Assembly (NCBI GenBank): GCA_016927695.1
Contig: JAFGME010000266.1
Coordinates: forward strand, 1-34,749
Direction of reading: 5' to 3'
Source: Bacteroidales bacterium
GTDB taxonomy: Bacteria > Bacteroidota > Bacteroidia > Bacteroidales > JAFGHD01
DNA length: 34,749 bases
Both the position numbers and the translations under genes were made by a program. This document shows, in pieces, positions 10,357 to 20,210 of the stretch. The notes under the pieces are model-generated. The model did no database searches. It was not told the DNA's origin and worked only from the letters and a program-made list of their open reading frames with translations. Position 1 is the stretch's first letter; every line of letters begins with the position of its first letter.

Positions 10357-11298
10357 TCAGATGCCTGTGGTATTCAGGTTTCCCAGGCTCACGGTGATCA
10401 GCCGGGTCTGGTTGGGATCGTCATCGTTCACAAGTTTTACGGTGACCTGCATATGAAGGTTATAAACGCTGATGGCGGCTTCCTTGGAGGTGATCATCCC
10501 GATTTTGAGAATGTCGGAATTGATGATACCGTACCTTCTGGAAGGCTCGTTTTCAAAAAGTTCGTCGCCATGTTCGAGAAGGCTGCGGTCATAATCCCTG
10601 TTGAATTCATAGATGTTGGCAATGTCTTCGAGGGTGGCAATCTGGAGGTTTTCCACCCCGTCAAGATTCGTTGTGAACCATGAATGTGCATGCTCATCGA
10701 TGAGGCAGCGGTTCAGGTTGTCCTTCATCAGTATGCGGGCATTGTTGATGATCGCCCTCCCGTAGAAATTGTGGTCGTAGTTGTAGATTTTATCGTGGGT
10801 AATGGCATACCGCATGTTGACAGGGCCAATAATCCGTCTTAACCTTGGATAAAAATGATAGGCATTGTATGCCCTGAGAATCACTGCGAAGTTACAGGCA
10901 AACAGCAATGAATGCAAAGGATTGTCGAAGATGGCATAGCCCCCGTCGCCTGTGCTGATAAATCTGTTCCGGATCTGATCGGGCGTATATTTCTGAAAGA
11001 TGAATCTGTGGTTGGTGAGACACAAACGGATGTTGGCCTCAAAAATGGTTTTGAACAAAAAAGGGATCAGCGTTTGTTCAAATTCACCGTACGAGCTGTA
11101 CTGATAAATATCAAGCCCCAATACCGATTTCCTGATGATCTTTTCATAGCCGACCATTTTTTTCAGTTCCTCCAGCAGTTCATGATGGTCGGGGATCATA
11201 TTGGTTTTATCAAAAACCACGCGCTTGTCTTCCCTGTCAAGGATACGCTTAATGCAGTCGTGATTGAGGATTTTGATTTGTTTCTTCATAAATAACAC
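10357..11298 (-). CDS. Divergent class III nucleotidyl cyclase-like (CHD) domain protein
   Basis: 'SVLGLDIYQYSSYGEFEQ' resembles the first metal motif (D-I-x-G/Q-[FY]-[TS]); 'RFISTGDGGYAIFDNPLHSLLFACNFAV' resembles the GDG second metal motif; 'GPVNMRYAITHDKIYNYDHNFYGRAIINNARIL' resembles the VNxAxR region. The next gene upstream (M1 peptidase, stop 11303) lies 4 nt away. Confidence 0.5.
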   Translation of the reverse strand: MLFMKKQIKILNHDCIKRILDREDKRVVFDKTNMIPDHHELLEELKKMVGYEKIIRKSVLGLDIYQYSSYGEFEQTLIPFLFKTIFEANIRLCLTNHRFIFQKYTPDQIRNRFISTGDGGYAIFDNPLHSLLFACNFAVILRAYNAYHFYPRLRRIIGPVNMRYAITHDKIYNYDHNFYGRAIINNARILMKDNLNRCLIDEHAHSWFTTNLDGVENLQIATLEDIANIYEFNRDYDRSLLEHGDELFENEPSRRYGIINSDILKIGMITSKEAAISVYNLHMQVTVKLVNDDDPNQTRLITVSLGNLNTTGI

Positions 11299-11302
11299 TC
11301 AT

Positions 11303-13702
11303 TTAATTATTTAACCACCTGATGATCCTTTCCCGGTCGTTGCTTTCCGGATTTCCGCTCTCAAGCGCCTGGTCAATCAGGATGCGGTGGCTGTTTTGCT
11401 TATAAAAGTACAACAGATTTTCCCTGGCGCTTGCAGAAAGGCGAAAATTGAAATTATTGCATGCATCCAACAGATTCTCCGCCCCCTTTTTATTCAGAAA
11501 ATTCAGCCTTTGGAGGGTGTTTAAAGCATTCATGCGGGTTTCAAAATCGTAGCTTTTACCTGAAAGGCCGGTAATTTCTTCCAGGTATTCCTCTTTCCCT
11601 GTAGCTGCTGCAATTTCCAGCCATGCCATCCGGATGTTCATTCCTCTCCAGCCGGTTTCGTTTTTGGTGGCTTCGAGATAAATTGCCGTGTTTTGCGGAA
11701 AAGACGAACAGAGGTTGCGGAGCGCCAGTTCGAGATTGAGATAACACGAATCGTTCAGAAGTTTTTTATAAACCGGGACAAGATCCAGAGGCACCGTTTT
11801 CAGGTTTTCAACCACAGCCCTGCGCACCAGGGGATCAGGATCGGCGATGGCTTCAGCCAGGAGGCTGTGAGATAATGAATCACGGACCAATTGTGCTACC
11901 GTTTCCCCTTTAATGAGATGAAAAGTTTCTTTGTGATAATTGTTGTGAAGCGTTTCCCGCTTTATGGGAACAGCAATATCCCTCAAACCAACGAGGGCAT
12001 CGTACCTGTCGATCATCTGTGGGGCATACATCGCCTGAAGCATCAGTTCCTGCGGGGATTTTTCGAAATGCAGGTTTTTCAGAACCTCCCTGCCCGGATC
12101 GAAAAGCACAAATGATATTTCTTTCTTTTCCGGATTGGGGATGTAGACGTTATGATGTTTTTTTTCGATCCACACCTCAACCGCATCAAAGGAACGGTCG
12201 GCATAGTGCACTTCAATGTTTACAGGCATTCTGAACAATCCTGTAAGGTCGGTAATTTCGTGTGCCTGGATCACTTCGACATGGGTAAACCTTTGCCCCT
12301 CCATACCGTCATTTTGGCGGTAATCCACTTCATACACAGGTTCGCCTCCCCTGGAAATCCACTGGTCGAAAAACCATCCCATCTCTTTTCCTGTGGCTTT
12401 ATATACCGAGCGGATGAAATCGCCGGTTTCTGCCGTCCCGAAGGCATAGGTGTTCATGTACAGGGAGATGGACGCAAGGAAATCCTCTTCGCCCAGCACA
12501 TACCTGAGCATATCCATCACCAGCGAACCTTTGGGGTACCACCTGGCCCTGCCGCCCTGTGAATGGCCCACCGGAAAACCGTTCTGACGGGATGCTTCCA
12601 TTGTTTCCTCCCATTCCTTCAGCCTGACATTCTGATAGTAATCCTCACCGTAAATTTGCTTTTCGAACATCTTGCCGTAATAGGTGGCAAAGGATTCGGT
12701 GAGCCAGATATCGGAAGGTTTAAGATGGGAGATGCAGTTGCCGAACCACTGATGTGCCAGTTCATGGGCATTGACATTCACATAATTTCTCATGTGGAAG
12801 GCCCGTGGTCCGACAAAAAGGTAATCCCCGAAAACCGTGGAAGTGGTGGTTTCCATGGCTGCGTAAGTATAATCTGTCACAGGCGCCTGCCGGTACAGTT
12901 CGTAAGGGTATGCCATCCCAAACTCCGATTCGAAAAACGGGATCATATCCTCCATAAAGAGATAGGTGGTTTCAAAATGATTTTCCCAATCGGGATAAAA
13001 CCACATTTCAAGGGGCAGTTCCCCTTCGCCTGCTATGTTTTTAAAACCGTAATTGCCAATCACCAGGGCAGTTGAAAAGAACGGATGTTCCCTTTCCATA
13101 CGGTAATGCCATGTTTTTGTGGCATTGTCGTTTTTTGACACTGAAATCCTTACGCCGTTTGAAAAAACCCGGTATGCGCTGTCGAAGGTGATGTTCAGGT
13201 CCATTGTCAGCCTGTCGTCCTTGTATGGAATCCACCCGAAGGGCCGGTGGGCCCACACCTGCTTTCTTTTTATCCCGGACGGATCGTCCCATCCGATGAC
13301 ATTGCAGTGACCCTCAGGGGTTGAAGTGTACGACATGATGAGCCTGTATTCCTTTCCCCTCTGTAATGAGGGTCGAAAATAAATGGTTGTGTGATTTTCC
13401 GTCAGCCGGAAGGGTTGCTCCATTCCGTTAAGGATTGCCTTTGCGATGGTCATGGATGGGGTGTAGAAGCTGACCGAATCCACATGCCTGCAAATTGTTG
13501 TGAAATCGAAGTATGCGGTACCCTGAAAAAGCGCTTTTTCAGGATCGATGGATAAATCTGCCTTAAGATGCCTGATGTCGATATCTCCCGGAGGCGCCTT
13601 TGCCCCTGCATCATACAGCCATGTTTCCTTTTTATCCTGCGCAACAGCAGTACATGCAATGCCTGCGGCAAAAAGAATCAGTGATGCAAAAAACAACTTC
13701 AT
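11303..13702 (-). CDS. M1 family zinc metallopeptidase (aminopeptidase-like) with C-terminal HEAT-like region
   Basis: 'NVNAHELAHQWFGNCISHLKPSDIWLTESFATYYGKMFE' HExxH-18-E zinc motif; 'YAAMETTTSTVFG' at the GAMEN-equivalent position; signal peptide. Confidence 0.92.
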   Translation of the reverse strand: MKLFFASLILFAAGIACTAVAQDKKETWLYDAGAKAPPGDIDIRHLKADLSIDPEKALFQGTAYFDFTTICRHVDSVSFYTPSMTIAKAILNGMEQPFRLTENHTTIYFRPSLQRGKEYRLIMSYTSTPEGHCNVIGWDDPSGIKRKQVWAHRPFGWIPYKDDRLTMDLNITFDSAYRVFSNGVRISVSKNDNATKTWHYRMEREHPFFSTALVIGNYGFKNIAGEGELPLEMWFYPDWENHFETTYLFMEDMIPFFESEFGMAYPYELYRQAPVTDYTYAAMETTTSTVFGDYLFVGPRAFHMRNYVNVNAHELAHQWFGNCISHLKPSDIWLTESFATYYGKMFEKQIYGEDYYQNVRLKEWEETMEASRQNGFPVGHSQGGRARWYPKGSLVMDMLRYVLGEEDFLASISLYMNTYAFGTAETGDFIRSVYKATGKEMGWFFDQWISRGGEPVYEVDYRQNDGMEGQRFTHVEVIQAHEITDLTGLFRMPVNIEVHYADRSFDAVEVWIEKKHHNVYIPNPEKKEISFVLFDPGREVLKNLHFEKSPQELMLQAMYAPQMIDRYDALVGLRDIAVPIKRETLHNNYHKETFHLIKGETVAQLVRDSLSHSLLAEAIADPDPLVRRAVVENLKTVPLDLVPVYKKLLNDSCYLNLELALRNLCSSFPQNTAIYLEATKNETGWRGMNIRMAWLEIAAATGKEEYLEEITGLSGKSYDFETRMNALNTLQRLNFLNKKGAENLLDACNNFNFRLSASARENLLYFYKQNSHRILIDQALESGNPESNDRERIIRWLNN

Positions 13703-13708
13703 AATATA

Positions 13709-14860
13709 TCAGTTTTTGATTTTCCTGTCTTTCCAGCTATAACGGCCCAGAATGCCCAATGCGCCGATCAGGATGATATATACGGGATAAATTATAAGAA
13801 GGGGTATGGAATAAATGAAGATGTCGGCCCTTCTGACAAAACGTCCAATACCTAAAAGAATGGGAAGATCGGCAAAGAATTTCACGATGAAGGCCAGCGC
13901 CCCTGCCAGTAAAAATCCGGTTCCGGCAAAACCCAGCAGCAAACCCGAAAGCGAAAGCAGGTTCATCATGTACACTGTAAAAGAAACGACGAGTATTTTC
14001 GCATCATACACCTTATTTTTGGACGCCCATCTCACCCGCTGGTTCTTGAAATCGCTGACTGTTTTTTTCGCTTCCGTCCAAACGATGGCATCCCTGTTTT
14101 TCAGGAACATAACCGATTTGCTTCCGAAAAGTTTTCTGATTTTGAGCAGCAGAAAAACATCGTCACCCGACGAAAACCGGTCGCTGTTAAACCCCCCCGA
14201 TTCATTGAACGCCTTTTTCTCATAGGCCAGGTTGGCCCCGTTGCACATGATGGGTTTCCCAATCCTGATCGCTCCCGCCGTGATTGCGATAAGACTCAGG
14301 AATTCAAGGGTTTGCATTTTTTCAAAAAAAGAAGATTCCTGATGAAAAGTGACAGGTCCAACAATCATCTTCGGCCGTTTTGCCTCAAAGAGGGCAACAA
14401 TGGCCGAGAGCCACTTTTCTCCCAGCCTGCAATCGGCATCTGTAGTCACAATCAGCTCCCCTGAAGACTTTCCGATGGCATAGGTGATGGCCTTTTTCTT
14501 GTAAGCGCTGTCGGGCTTTTCTTCGGTAACCCTCAGCAGCCTGACGGGCATATCCTGATGCTCCCTGCTTACTTCTTTAACAACGGAAGCCGTAAGGTCA
14601 GAGGAATTGTCGTCCACCACAATCACTTCGGTAAGATGTGAAGGATAATCCTGTGCGATAAGGTCCTGAAGGATTTTGCCAATGTTCTTTTCTTCATTCC
14701 TGGCAGGGATGATTACGCTCACTTTTATCCCGGAAGATGTTTCCGACCTCCTTATTTCACGGGTCAGATACCATCCGGCAGTGTAGGATATAAGAAAATA
14801 CAGGTATCCCAAAGTCGCCGCGGCCAATAAAATGATATATATCAACAAGGCGTCAGTCAT
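13709..14860 (-). CDS. Glycosyltransferase family 2, membrane-associated
   Basis: 'VSVIIPARNEEKNIGKILQDLIAQDYPSHLTEVIVVDDNSSDLT', 'VTTDADCRLGEKWL', 'SSGDDVFLL', 'QRVRWASK', C-terminal TM segments. Confidence 0.92.
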   Translation of the reverse strand: MTDALLIYIILLAAATLGYLYFLISYTAGWYLTREIRRSETSSGIKVSVIIPARNEEKNIGKILQDLIAQDYPSHLTEVIVVDDNSSDLTASVVKEVSREHQDMPVRLLRVTEEKPDSAYKKKAITYAIGKSSGELIVTTDADCRLGEKWLSAIVALFEAKRPKMIVGPVTFHQESSFFEKMQTLEFLSLIAITAGAIRIGKPIMCNGANLAYEKKAFNESGGFNSDRFSSGDDVFLLLKIRKLFGSKSVMFLKNRDAIVWTEAKKTVSDFKNQRVRWASKNKVYDAKILVVSFTVYMMNLLSLSGLLLGFAGTGFLLAGALAFIVKFFADLPILLGIGRFVRRADIFIYSIPLLIIYPVYIILIGALGILGRYSWKDRKIKN

Positions 14861-15890
14861 CCTTGGGACGTTTACTGAAAAACTTCAGCTTCAGCACGAA
14901 GAAGGTGCCCAACAGGGCGGGAATGGCCAGATTCACAAGCCACAAGGTAGAGGTGGAGGAAATGATGCCTGCATTGATCTGATCGTTGACAACACCATAC
15001 CGCTCAAAATACATTTGAATGAAATAGAGCGAAACCGAGCCCCTGATGCCTAATTCGGCAAGGGTTATGGTCGGAATGGCCGTCATCACAAAAAAGATAA
15101 TGGCAATGATCATCAATCCATGGCCTAATGGAATCTCCACCGAAAACATCAGCAGCAGCAAATAAAACTGGATCGCAAAAATGCAATATCTTAAAAAGCT
15201 GAATATCAACACGGTGGCGAGTTCGTAAGAATTGTAGTAAGAGATCACTGAAAAATACTGGTATATTTTAACAAATCTTTTTTTGATATAGCGTGCGATG
15301 ATCCGGGGTATGGCCGACACATTCAGGAAGATAAGGATCAAAGCCGTGACAATGGTCAGGACAAGCAATATGAGTGCATAGAAGAGGTAAGGAGAAAAAA
15401 GAACATTGTCGCGGAGGTAAATGGGAATGAAAAACAGCAATGCGAGTGATCCCACTATGATAGTAGTGAGAAGCTGGCTCATACTTCCGATGATTGTGAT
15501 GAACACCCCCTTCCAGGGATTGGCTTTTTCCAATATAAACACCCTGCCGAAGTACTCTCCGACGCGGTTTGGGGTGAAAAGGCTCACGGATATTCCTGAA
15601 AGAACCGCCTCAAAAGACCTGAGAAAGGGGATTTTCTCAATTTTACCGATTAGAAACTGCCATTTGAGCGACTCAATACCCCAGTTGACGAGCATCAGGC
15701 CCACCACCCAGATGCTGAAAACATACAATGCAGGTTCATCCAGCAACTGATTGAACGATTGAACCACATCGTCGAGTTTTTTCCTGTGGAATATCTGCTT
15801 GTAGATAAAGCTGTACGTGGCAATGATAATCGTAAGCCGTATGATCCAGTTATACGTCTTGTTTTTATGTATTTTTGCCAACAGCTTCAT
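14853..15890 (-). CDS. Lysylphosphatidylglycerol synthase TM-region/flippase-like (UPF0104-type) membrane protein
   Basis: Multiple TM helices; 'SFEAVLSGISVSLFTPNRVGEYFGRVFIL' and 'TIPTITLAELGIRGSVSLYF' are typical of this family; overlaps the start of the GT2 gene by 8 nt (operonic). Confidence 0.8.
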   Translation of the reverse strand: MKLLAKIHKNKTYNWIIRLTIIIATYSFIYKQIFHRKKLDDVVQSFNQLLDEPALYVFSIWVVGLMLVNWGIESLKWQFLIGKIEKIPFLRSFEAVLSGISVSLFTPNRVGEYFGRVFILEKANPWKGVFITIIGSMSQLLTTIIVGSLALLFFIPIYLRDNVLFSPYLFYALILLVLTIVTALILIFLNVSAIPRIIARYIKKRFVKIYQYFSVISYYNSYELATVLIFSFLRYCIFAIQFYLLLLMFSVEIPLGHGLMIIAIIFFVMTAIPTITLAELGIRGSVSLYFIQMYFERYGVVNDQINAGIISSTSTLWLVNLAIPALLGTFFVLKLKFFSKRPKDD

Positions 15891-15919
15891 TCAGTAATAA
15901 GTATTAATAACCGGTAAGT

Positions 15920-16477
15920 TTGAAAAACGACCGCATCATATTAGGCATCGATCCGGGAACGAATATTATGGGGTATGGGTTGATACACATAAAAGACAAT
16001 CGTTTTGAATTATTAAATTTTGGTGTTATCAAACTTTCAAAGTATTCTAATCAGGCATTAAAACTAAAAAAAATTTTTGAAAGAACGTTGTCGCTTATCG
16101 AGGAATATCATCCTGACGAGATAGCCATCGAATCGCCGTTCTATGGAAAGAACATTCAATCCATGCATAAATTAGGGCGGGCGCAGGGTGTTGCCATGGC
16201 CGCAGGGCTCTACCGTGATGTGCCCATTTTCGAATATTCCCCGAAAAAGGTGAAGCAATCCATCACCGGCAAAGGCAGCGCTTCCAAGGAACAGGTGGCA
16301 GCTATTCTTTTCACATTGCTTAACATCAGGGAAAAACCCCGGTTTCTGGATGAAACCGATGCCCTGGCTCTGGCCCTCTGTCATTACTTTCAGAAAGGAA
16401 CCGGCGAAAATACCAAAAAGGCCTCCGGGTGGGGACAATTCATCAGGGAAAATCCCCAAAGAGTCAGGGGCGCCTGA
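15920..16477 (+). CDS. ruvC: Crossover junction endodeoxyribonuclease RuvC (TTG start)
   Basis: 'IILGIDPGTNIMGYGLI', 'AIESPFYGKNIQSMHKLGRAQGVAMAAG', 'YSPKKVKQSITGKGSASKEQVA', 'DETDALALALCHYF'. Confidence 0.95.
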   Translation: MKNDRIILGIDPGTNIMGYGLIHIKDNRFELLNFGVIKLSKYSNQALKLKKIFERTLSLIEEYHPDEIAIESPFYGKNIQSMHKLGRAQGVAMAAGLYRDVPIFEYSPKKVKQSITGKGSASKEQVAAILFTLLNIREKPRFLDETDALALALCHYFQKGTGENTKKASGWGQFIRENPQRVRGA

Positions 16478-16479
16478 AG

Positions 16480-17658
16480 TTACATCAGTTTTTGGTATGC
16501 CTGCCACCATCTGTCGGGTATATCGTCTTTACAGGCCACTTCGTAATCGCTGTAGGAGCAGGGGATCAGGTGGTGCCGTTCATAAATGGTGCGCAGGTTT
16601 GTTTTCACAGGCACATCCATCCACCAGCGGTCGCTTCTTTTGCTTTTGAAGAAAACAATCTGATCCTTATGATTTTTGATGCTCACCGTATATTTAATGA
16701 ATTCGTCCCTGTTCCTGCCCGGGTATTCATGTTTGCGGTTATAAAACCCATCGATGAAGTACCAGATCATCTGTGCCACAAGGTGTGAAGTTTGATCATT
16801 ATGATCGAACTGCGGGTTGGTTTCGTAAAAGCCAATGGAAGTGAGCTTATCGCTCAATCCCGCGTATCTCATAATCTGGCAGACCTCCTCCCCGTAAAAG
16901 CCATTTGGAGAAGCATTTCCGTTACCGGGGGCATCCGAGTGCCTCACAGAGGAAATGTCGAAGCTGAGCATGTCGGCGTTTCGCACAATAGGTTCCACCT
17001 CCTCCAGCTTCTCCTTCACCCTGCCCAGTCTGTATACATCGAAATACAGGTTTTTCATCAGCTCCACAGCTTCAGCATCCACAAAATACGATTGATAACC
17101 GATGTTGGTGAAATTAAACAGATAGTTGGGCTGGTGCAGGATGATTTGACTGAGGAAAGAACGGGAGTTGATCTCGCTTTCAACCATTCCCAGGTCGAAC
17201 AACGAGTCGATGGAAACGATGTTGATGATCTGGCCCAGCGATTCATAAGCCATATAGTTGGCAAAGGTCAGATCCTGGCTGCCTCCGATAATAATGGGCA
17301 CGGTGTTGTTTCTGATCAGTTCGGAAACCACGGCGCTCAGGGCAAAGTAGGTGTCTTCCGGCGTATGCCCCCTTCTGAGGTTGCCCATGTCGGCAATTTT
17401 GATGTTGTTGCCGATGGTAAAGAGGTTGTAAAGATGGTTTCTTATCCTTTCCGGGGCCCGGGCACAACCCTCATTGTTCACCGCGTTTCTGTCTTCAGGA
17501 ACGCCTATCAGCGCCAGGTCGGCATTCTCATAATCCGGCACTTGTCCTTCCAACGGGGAGGTCATTATCCTGCCACCCAGTTTTTTATCCTGGAAAAAAT
17601 CCCGGGTAGTTTCTTCTTTTACTGTTCCTGCATGTTCAAGGTATATCCCTATATCCAT
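16480..17658 (-). CDS. Ureohydrolase (arginase/formimidoylglutamase)-fold protein with degenerate metal motifs
   Basis: 'ADLALIGVPEDRNAVNNEGCARAPERIRNHLY', 'VPIIIGGSQDLTFANY' (GGDHS-equivalent), 'NIVSIDSLFDLG' (DAHxD-equivalent), 'MLSFDISSVRHSDAPGNG' (SxDxDxxDPxxAPG-equivalent). Confidence 0.8.
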   Translation of the reverse strand: MDIGIYLEHAGTVKEETTRDFFQDKKLGGRIMTSPLEGQVPDYENADLALIGVPEDRNAVNNEGCARAPERIRNHLYNLFTIGNNIKIADMGNLRRGHTPEDTYFALSAVVSELIRNNTVPIIIGGSQDLTFANYMAYESLGQIINIVSIDSLFDLGMVESEINSRSFLSQIILHQPNYLFNFTNIGYQSYFVDAEAVELMKNLYFDVYRLGRVKEKLEEVEPIVRNADMLSFDISSVRHSDAPGNGNASPNGFYGEEVCQIMRYAGLSDKLTSIGFYETNPQFDHNDQTSHLVAQMIWYFIDGFYNRKHEYPGRNRDEFIKYTVSIKNHKDQIVFFKSKRSDRWWMDVPVKTNLRTIYERHHLIPCSYSDYEVACKDDIPDRWWQAYQKLM

Positions 17659-17692
17659 AAAACAGGTTTTTGTTTAGGATATTTATACCATA

Positions 17693-17714
17693 AATGACAA
17701 AAAAAGTTGTCATT
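17693..17714 (-). terminator. Perfect 8-bp stem hairpin AATGACAA-AAAAAG-TTGTCATT just downstream of topA
   Basis: Direct inverted repeat, 22 nt past the topA stop and upstream of the arginase-fold gene on the same (-) strand. Lacks a clear U-run. Confidence 0.35.
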
Positions 17715-17735
17715 AAGACGGATAAATGTCGGGAA

Positions 17736-20036
17736 TTATTTTCTCCTGCCCTTTTTGTCCTTTGAATCCCCGGCGATCTTGATGCAGTCTTCCAGGGTAA
17801 GTTCTTCGGGCACAATGTTTTTAGGTATTCTGTAATTGTTTTTCCCGTCGGTGATATAAGGGCCATATCTTCCCCTGAGAACCTGGAATTTTTTCTTTCC
17901 TTCAAATTCCCGGATGATCTTCGATTGGTCTTTTTCGCGTTTTTCCCGGATGATCACGACCGCCTGGTCAAGGGTGACATGAAAGACATCCTGGTCTTTG
18001 GGGAGGGAATAGAATTTATTCATGTGTCGTACGTAGGGGCCGAAACGGCCTATGGCCACGGTGACTTCCGCCTCTTCAAAAAAACCGAGGCTTTTCGGCA
18101 ACCTGAACAACTCCATCGCCTGTTCAAGGGTGATGTCGTCGAGGCTTTGCCCTTTGCCCATCCCTGCAAATCTGGGTTTCTCCTCATCGCTTGTTTCGCC
18201 GATCTGTACGATGGGTCCGTATCTGCCTATTTTGGCATACACATTTTTCCCGGTCACGGGATCCTGCCCCAAAAGCTTTTCACCGCTGTGTTTTTTTGAT
18301 GTTTCAAGGGTGTTATTCACCTGCGAAATAAAAGGTTTGTAAAACTCCCTGATCATGCCGTTCCACACTTTATTGCCATGGGCAATGTCGTCGAATTCCT
18401 TTTCGACATTGGCTGTGAAATGGTAATCGATCACGTTTTCAAAATGTTCAAGCAGGAAATTGTTTACGATGGTTCCGATATCGGTGGGGAAAAGCTTTCC
18501 TTTTTCGTACCCGAATTTTTCTGTTTTCACCTTTTCTTTCACCACCTCTTTCACCAGGCTGATCTCGGTGTAGTTCCTCTCTTCCCCGGCCCTGTTTTCC
18601 CTGACCACATATTCTCTTTTTTGTATTGTTGAAATGGTAGGGGCATAAGTCGAAGGCCTTCCAATGCCTAATTCTTCCAGTTTTTTCACCAGGCTGGCCT
18701 CGGTATATCGCGGCGGGGGCTGGGTGTATCTCTCCACAGCAAAAATCTCCTTTCGGGTCAGAGCCATGCCATTCTGCAGAGGAGGAAGCACCGGTCCATG
18801 GCTGTTGTCATCTTCATTGTCGGACGATTCGCTGTATACCTTCAGGAAGCCGTCGAAAATGACCACTTCGCCCCTGGCAATGAATTTCAGCGGTGAGTTG
18901 GAGATATCAATGTCAACAGTCGTTTTTTCAATTTTGGCCGAACTCATCTGGGAGGCAATGGTTCGTTTCCAGATCAGTTCATACAGTTTTTTCTGCGATG
19001 GGTCCCCTTCAATACTCTTCGTTTCAGGGAAAGTAGGACGGATGGCTTCATGAGCTTCCTGCGCCGATTTTGATTTTGTGGTGTATTGCCTTGTCTTAAT
19101 GTAATTCTCACCGAAAAGCTCACCCACCACTTTTTTCACCATTCCCAGGGCAAGCGTTGAGAGGTTCACCGAATCGGTTCTCATATAAGTGATATACCCT
19201 GATTCATAAAGCTGCTGGGCAACCATCATGGTTTTTGAAACCGAATACCCCAGCTTCCTGCTTGCTTCCTGCTGCAGTGTGGAAGTGGTGAAGGGCGGCG
19301 CCGGATTCCTTTCCGAAGGCTTTTTGCTGACGGCAGAAATGCTGAATCCGGCCTGCCTGCAGTTATTAAGGAATTGCAGCGCTTCTTCCTTTTCCTGCAA
19401 TCGTTTGCTCAGTTCGGCTTCCACAATAACATCCCCTTCGGTAATGAAATTCCCGGTGACCCTGAAAGAGGACTCGGCAATAAAGCTCCGTATTTCCGAT
19501 TCTCTTTCCACAATAAGCCTTACGGCCACCGACTGCACCCTGCCTGCCGACAGGGCCGGCTTCACCTTTTTCCAAAGTACCGGCGATATCTCATAGCCGA
19601 CAAGCCTGTCCAACACACGCCGGGCCTGCTGCGCATCTACCAGGTTGACATCAATTTGCCTGGGATTTTCTATGGCAGCCAGAATGGCCGGCTTGGTAAT
19701 TTCATGAAAAACAATGCGTTTTACTTTGCTTTCATCTATGTTAAGGGCTTTGACAAGATGCCATGAAATGGCTTCCCCCTCACGGTCCTCATCGGTCGCA
19801 AGCCATACCCATTCGGCATCCTTCAGGCTCTTCTTCAACTGAGTTACAACCTTTCGTTTGTCGGCAGGGATGATGTATTTAGGCTCAAACCCTTTTTCAA
19901 CATCAACTCCCAACTCATTTTTTGATAAATCCCTGATATGTCCGTAGCAGGATTCCACTAAAAAGTCTTTCCCTAAAAACCTGCTGATCGTTTTTGCCTT
20001 AGCCGGGGATTCGACTATCACAAGATTTTTAGCCAT
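17736..20036 (-). CDS. topA: DNA topoisomerase I (type IA)
   Basis: 'KNLVIVESPAKAKTISRFLGKDFLVESCYGHIRDL', 'DEDREGEAISWHL', 'YMRTDSVNLS', C-terminal repeats 'GRYGPIVQIG', 'GRFGPYVRHMNKFYSLP', 'GRYGPYITDGKNNYRIP'. Confidence 0.97.
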   Translation of the reverse strand: MAKNLVIVESPAKAKTISRFLGKDFLVESCYGHIRDLSKNELGVDVEKGFEPKYIIPADKRKVVTQLKKSLKDAEWVWLATDEDREGEAISWHLVKALNIDESKVKRIVFHEITKPAILAAIENPRQIDVNLVDAQQARRVLDRLVGYEISPVLWKKVKPALSAGRVQSVAVRLIVERESEIRSFIAESSFRVTGNFITEGDVIVEAELSKRLQEKEEALQFLNNCRQAGFSISAVSKKPSERNPAPPFTTSTLQQEASRKLGYSVSKTMMVAQQLYESGYITYMRTDSVNLSTLALGMVKKVVGELFGENYIKTRQYTTKSKSAQEAHEAIRPTFPETKSIEGDPSQKKLYELIWKRTIASQMSSAKIEKTTVDIDISNSPLKFIARGEVVIFDGFLKVYSESSDNEDDNSHGPVLPPLQNGMALTRKEIFAVERYTQPPPRYTEASLVKKLEELGIGRPSTYAPTISTIQKREYVVRENRAGEERNYTEISLVKEVVKEKVKTEKFGYEKGKLFPTDIGTIVNNFLLEHFENVIDYHFTANVEKEFDDIAHGNKVWNGMIREFYKPFISQVNNTLETSKKHSGEKLLGQDPVTGKNVYAKIGRYGPIVQIGETSDEEKPRFAGMGKGQSLDDITLEQAMELFRLPKSLGFFEEAEVTVAIGRFGPYVRHMNKFYSLPKDQDVFHVTLDQAVVIIREKREKDQSKIIREFEGKKKFQVLRGRYGPYITDGKNNYRIPKNIVPEELTLEDCIKIAGDSKDKKGRRK

Positions 20037-20210
20037 TCATTATCTGTTTTCAGTTAACCATGAGAAAAACGCTGCAAAACTACGCAATTAACATTTGTAT
20101 TGCCAAATGGTTTAATTTTTTATAATTTTACCCACTGATGCGGGACCGTCAATTGCATTGCTGTTGCAACTTAAAGGCCCGCCGTTTTGTCTGAAAATAA
20201 AACAATCTTC

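Noticed and set aside
10357-11298. Cyclase-like protein as a Pycsar/CBASS-type defence signalling enzyme
   Set aside because: No adjacent cyclic-nucleotide-sensing effector is seen; neighbours are an A2M protein and an M1 peptidase, and it lies about 14 kb from the cas genes.
12563-13075. 170-aa ORF on + strand
   Set aside because: Antisense to the M1 peptidase gene including its conserved catalytic region; shadow ORF.
16792-17697. 301-aa ORF on + strand
   Set aside because: Fully antisense to the well-supported arginase-fold gene; composition and sequence look like a shadow ORF with no recognisable domain.
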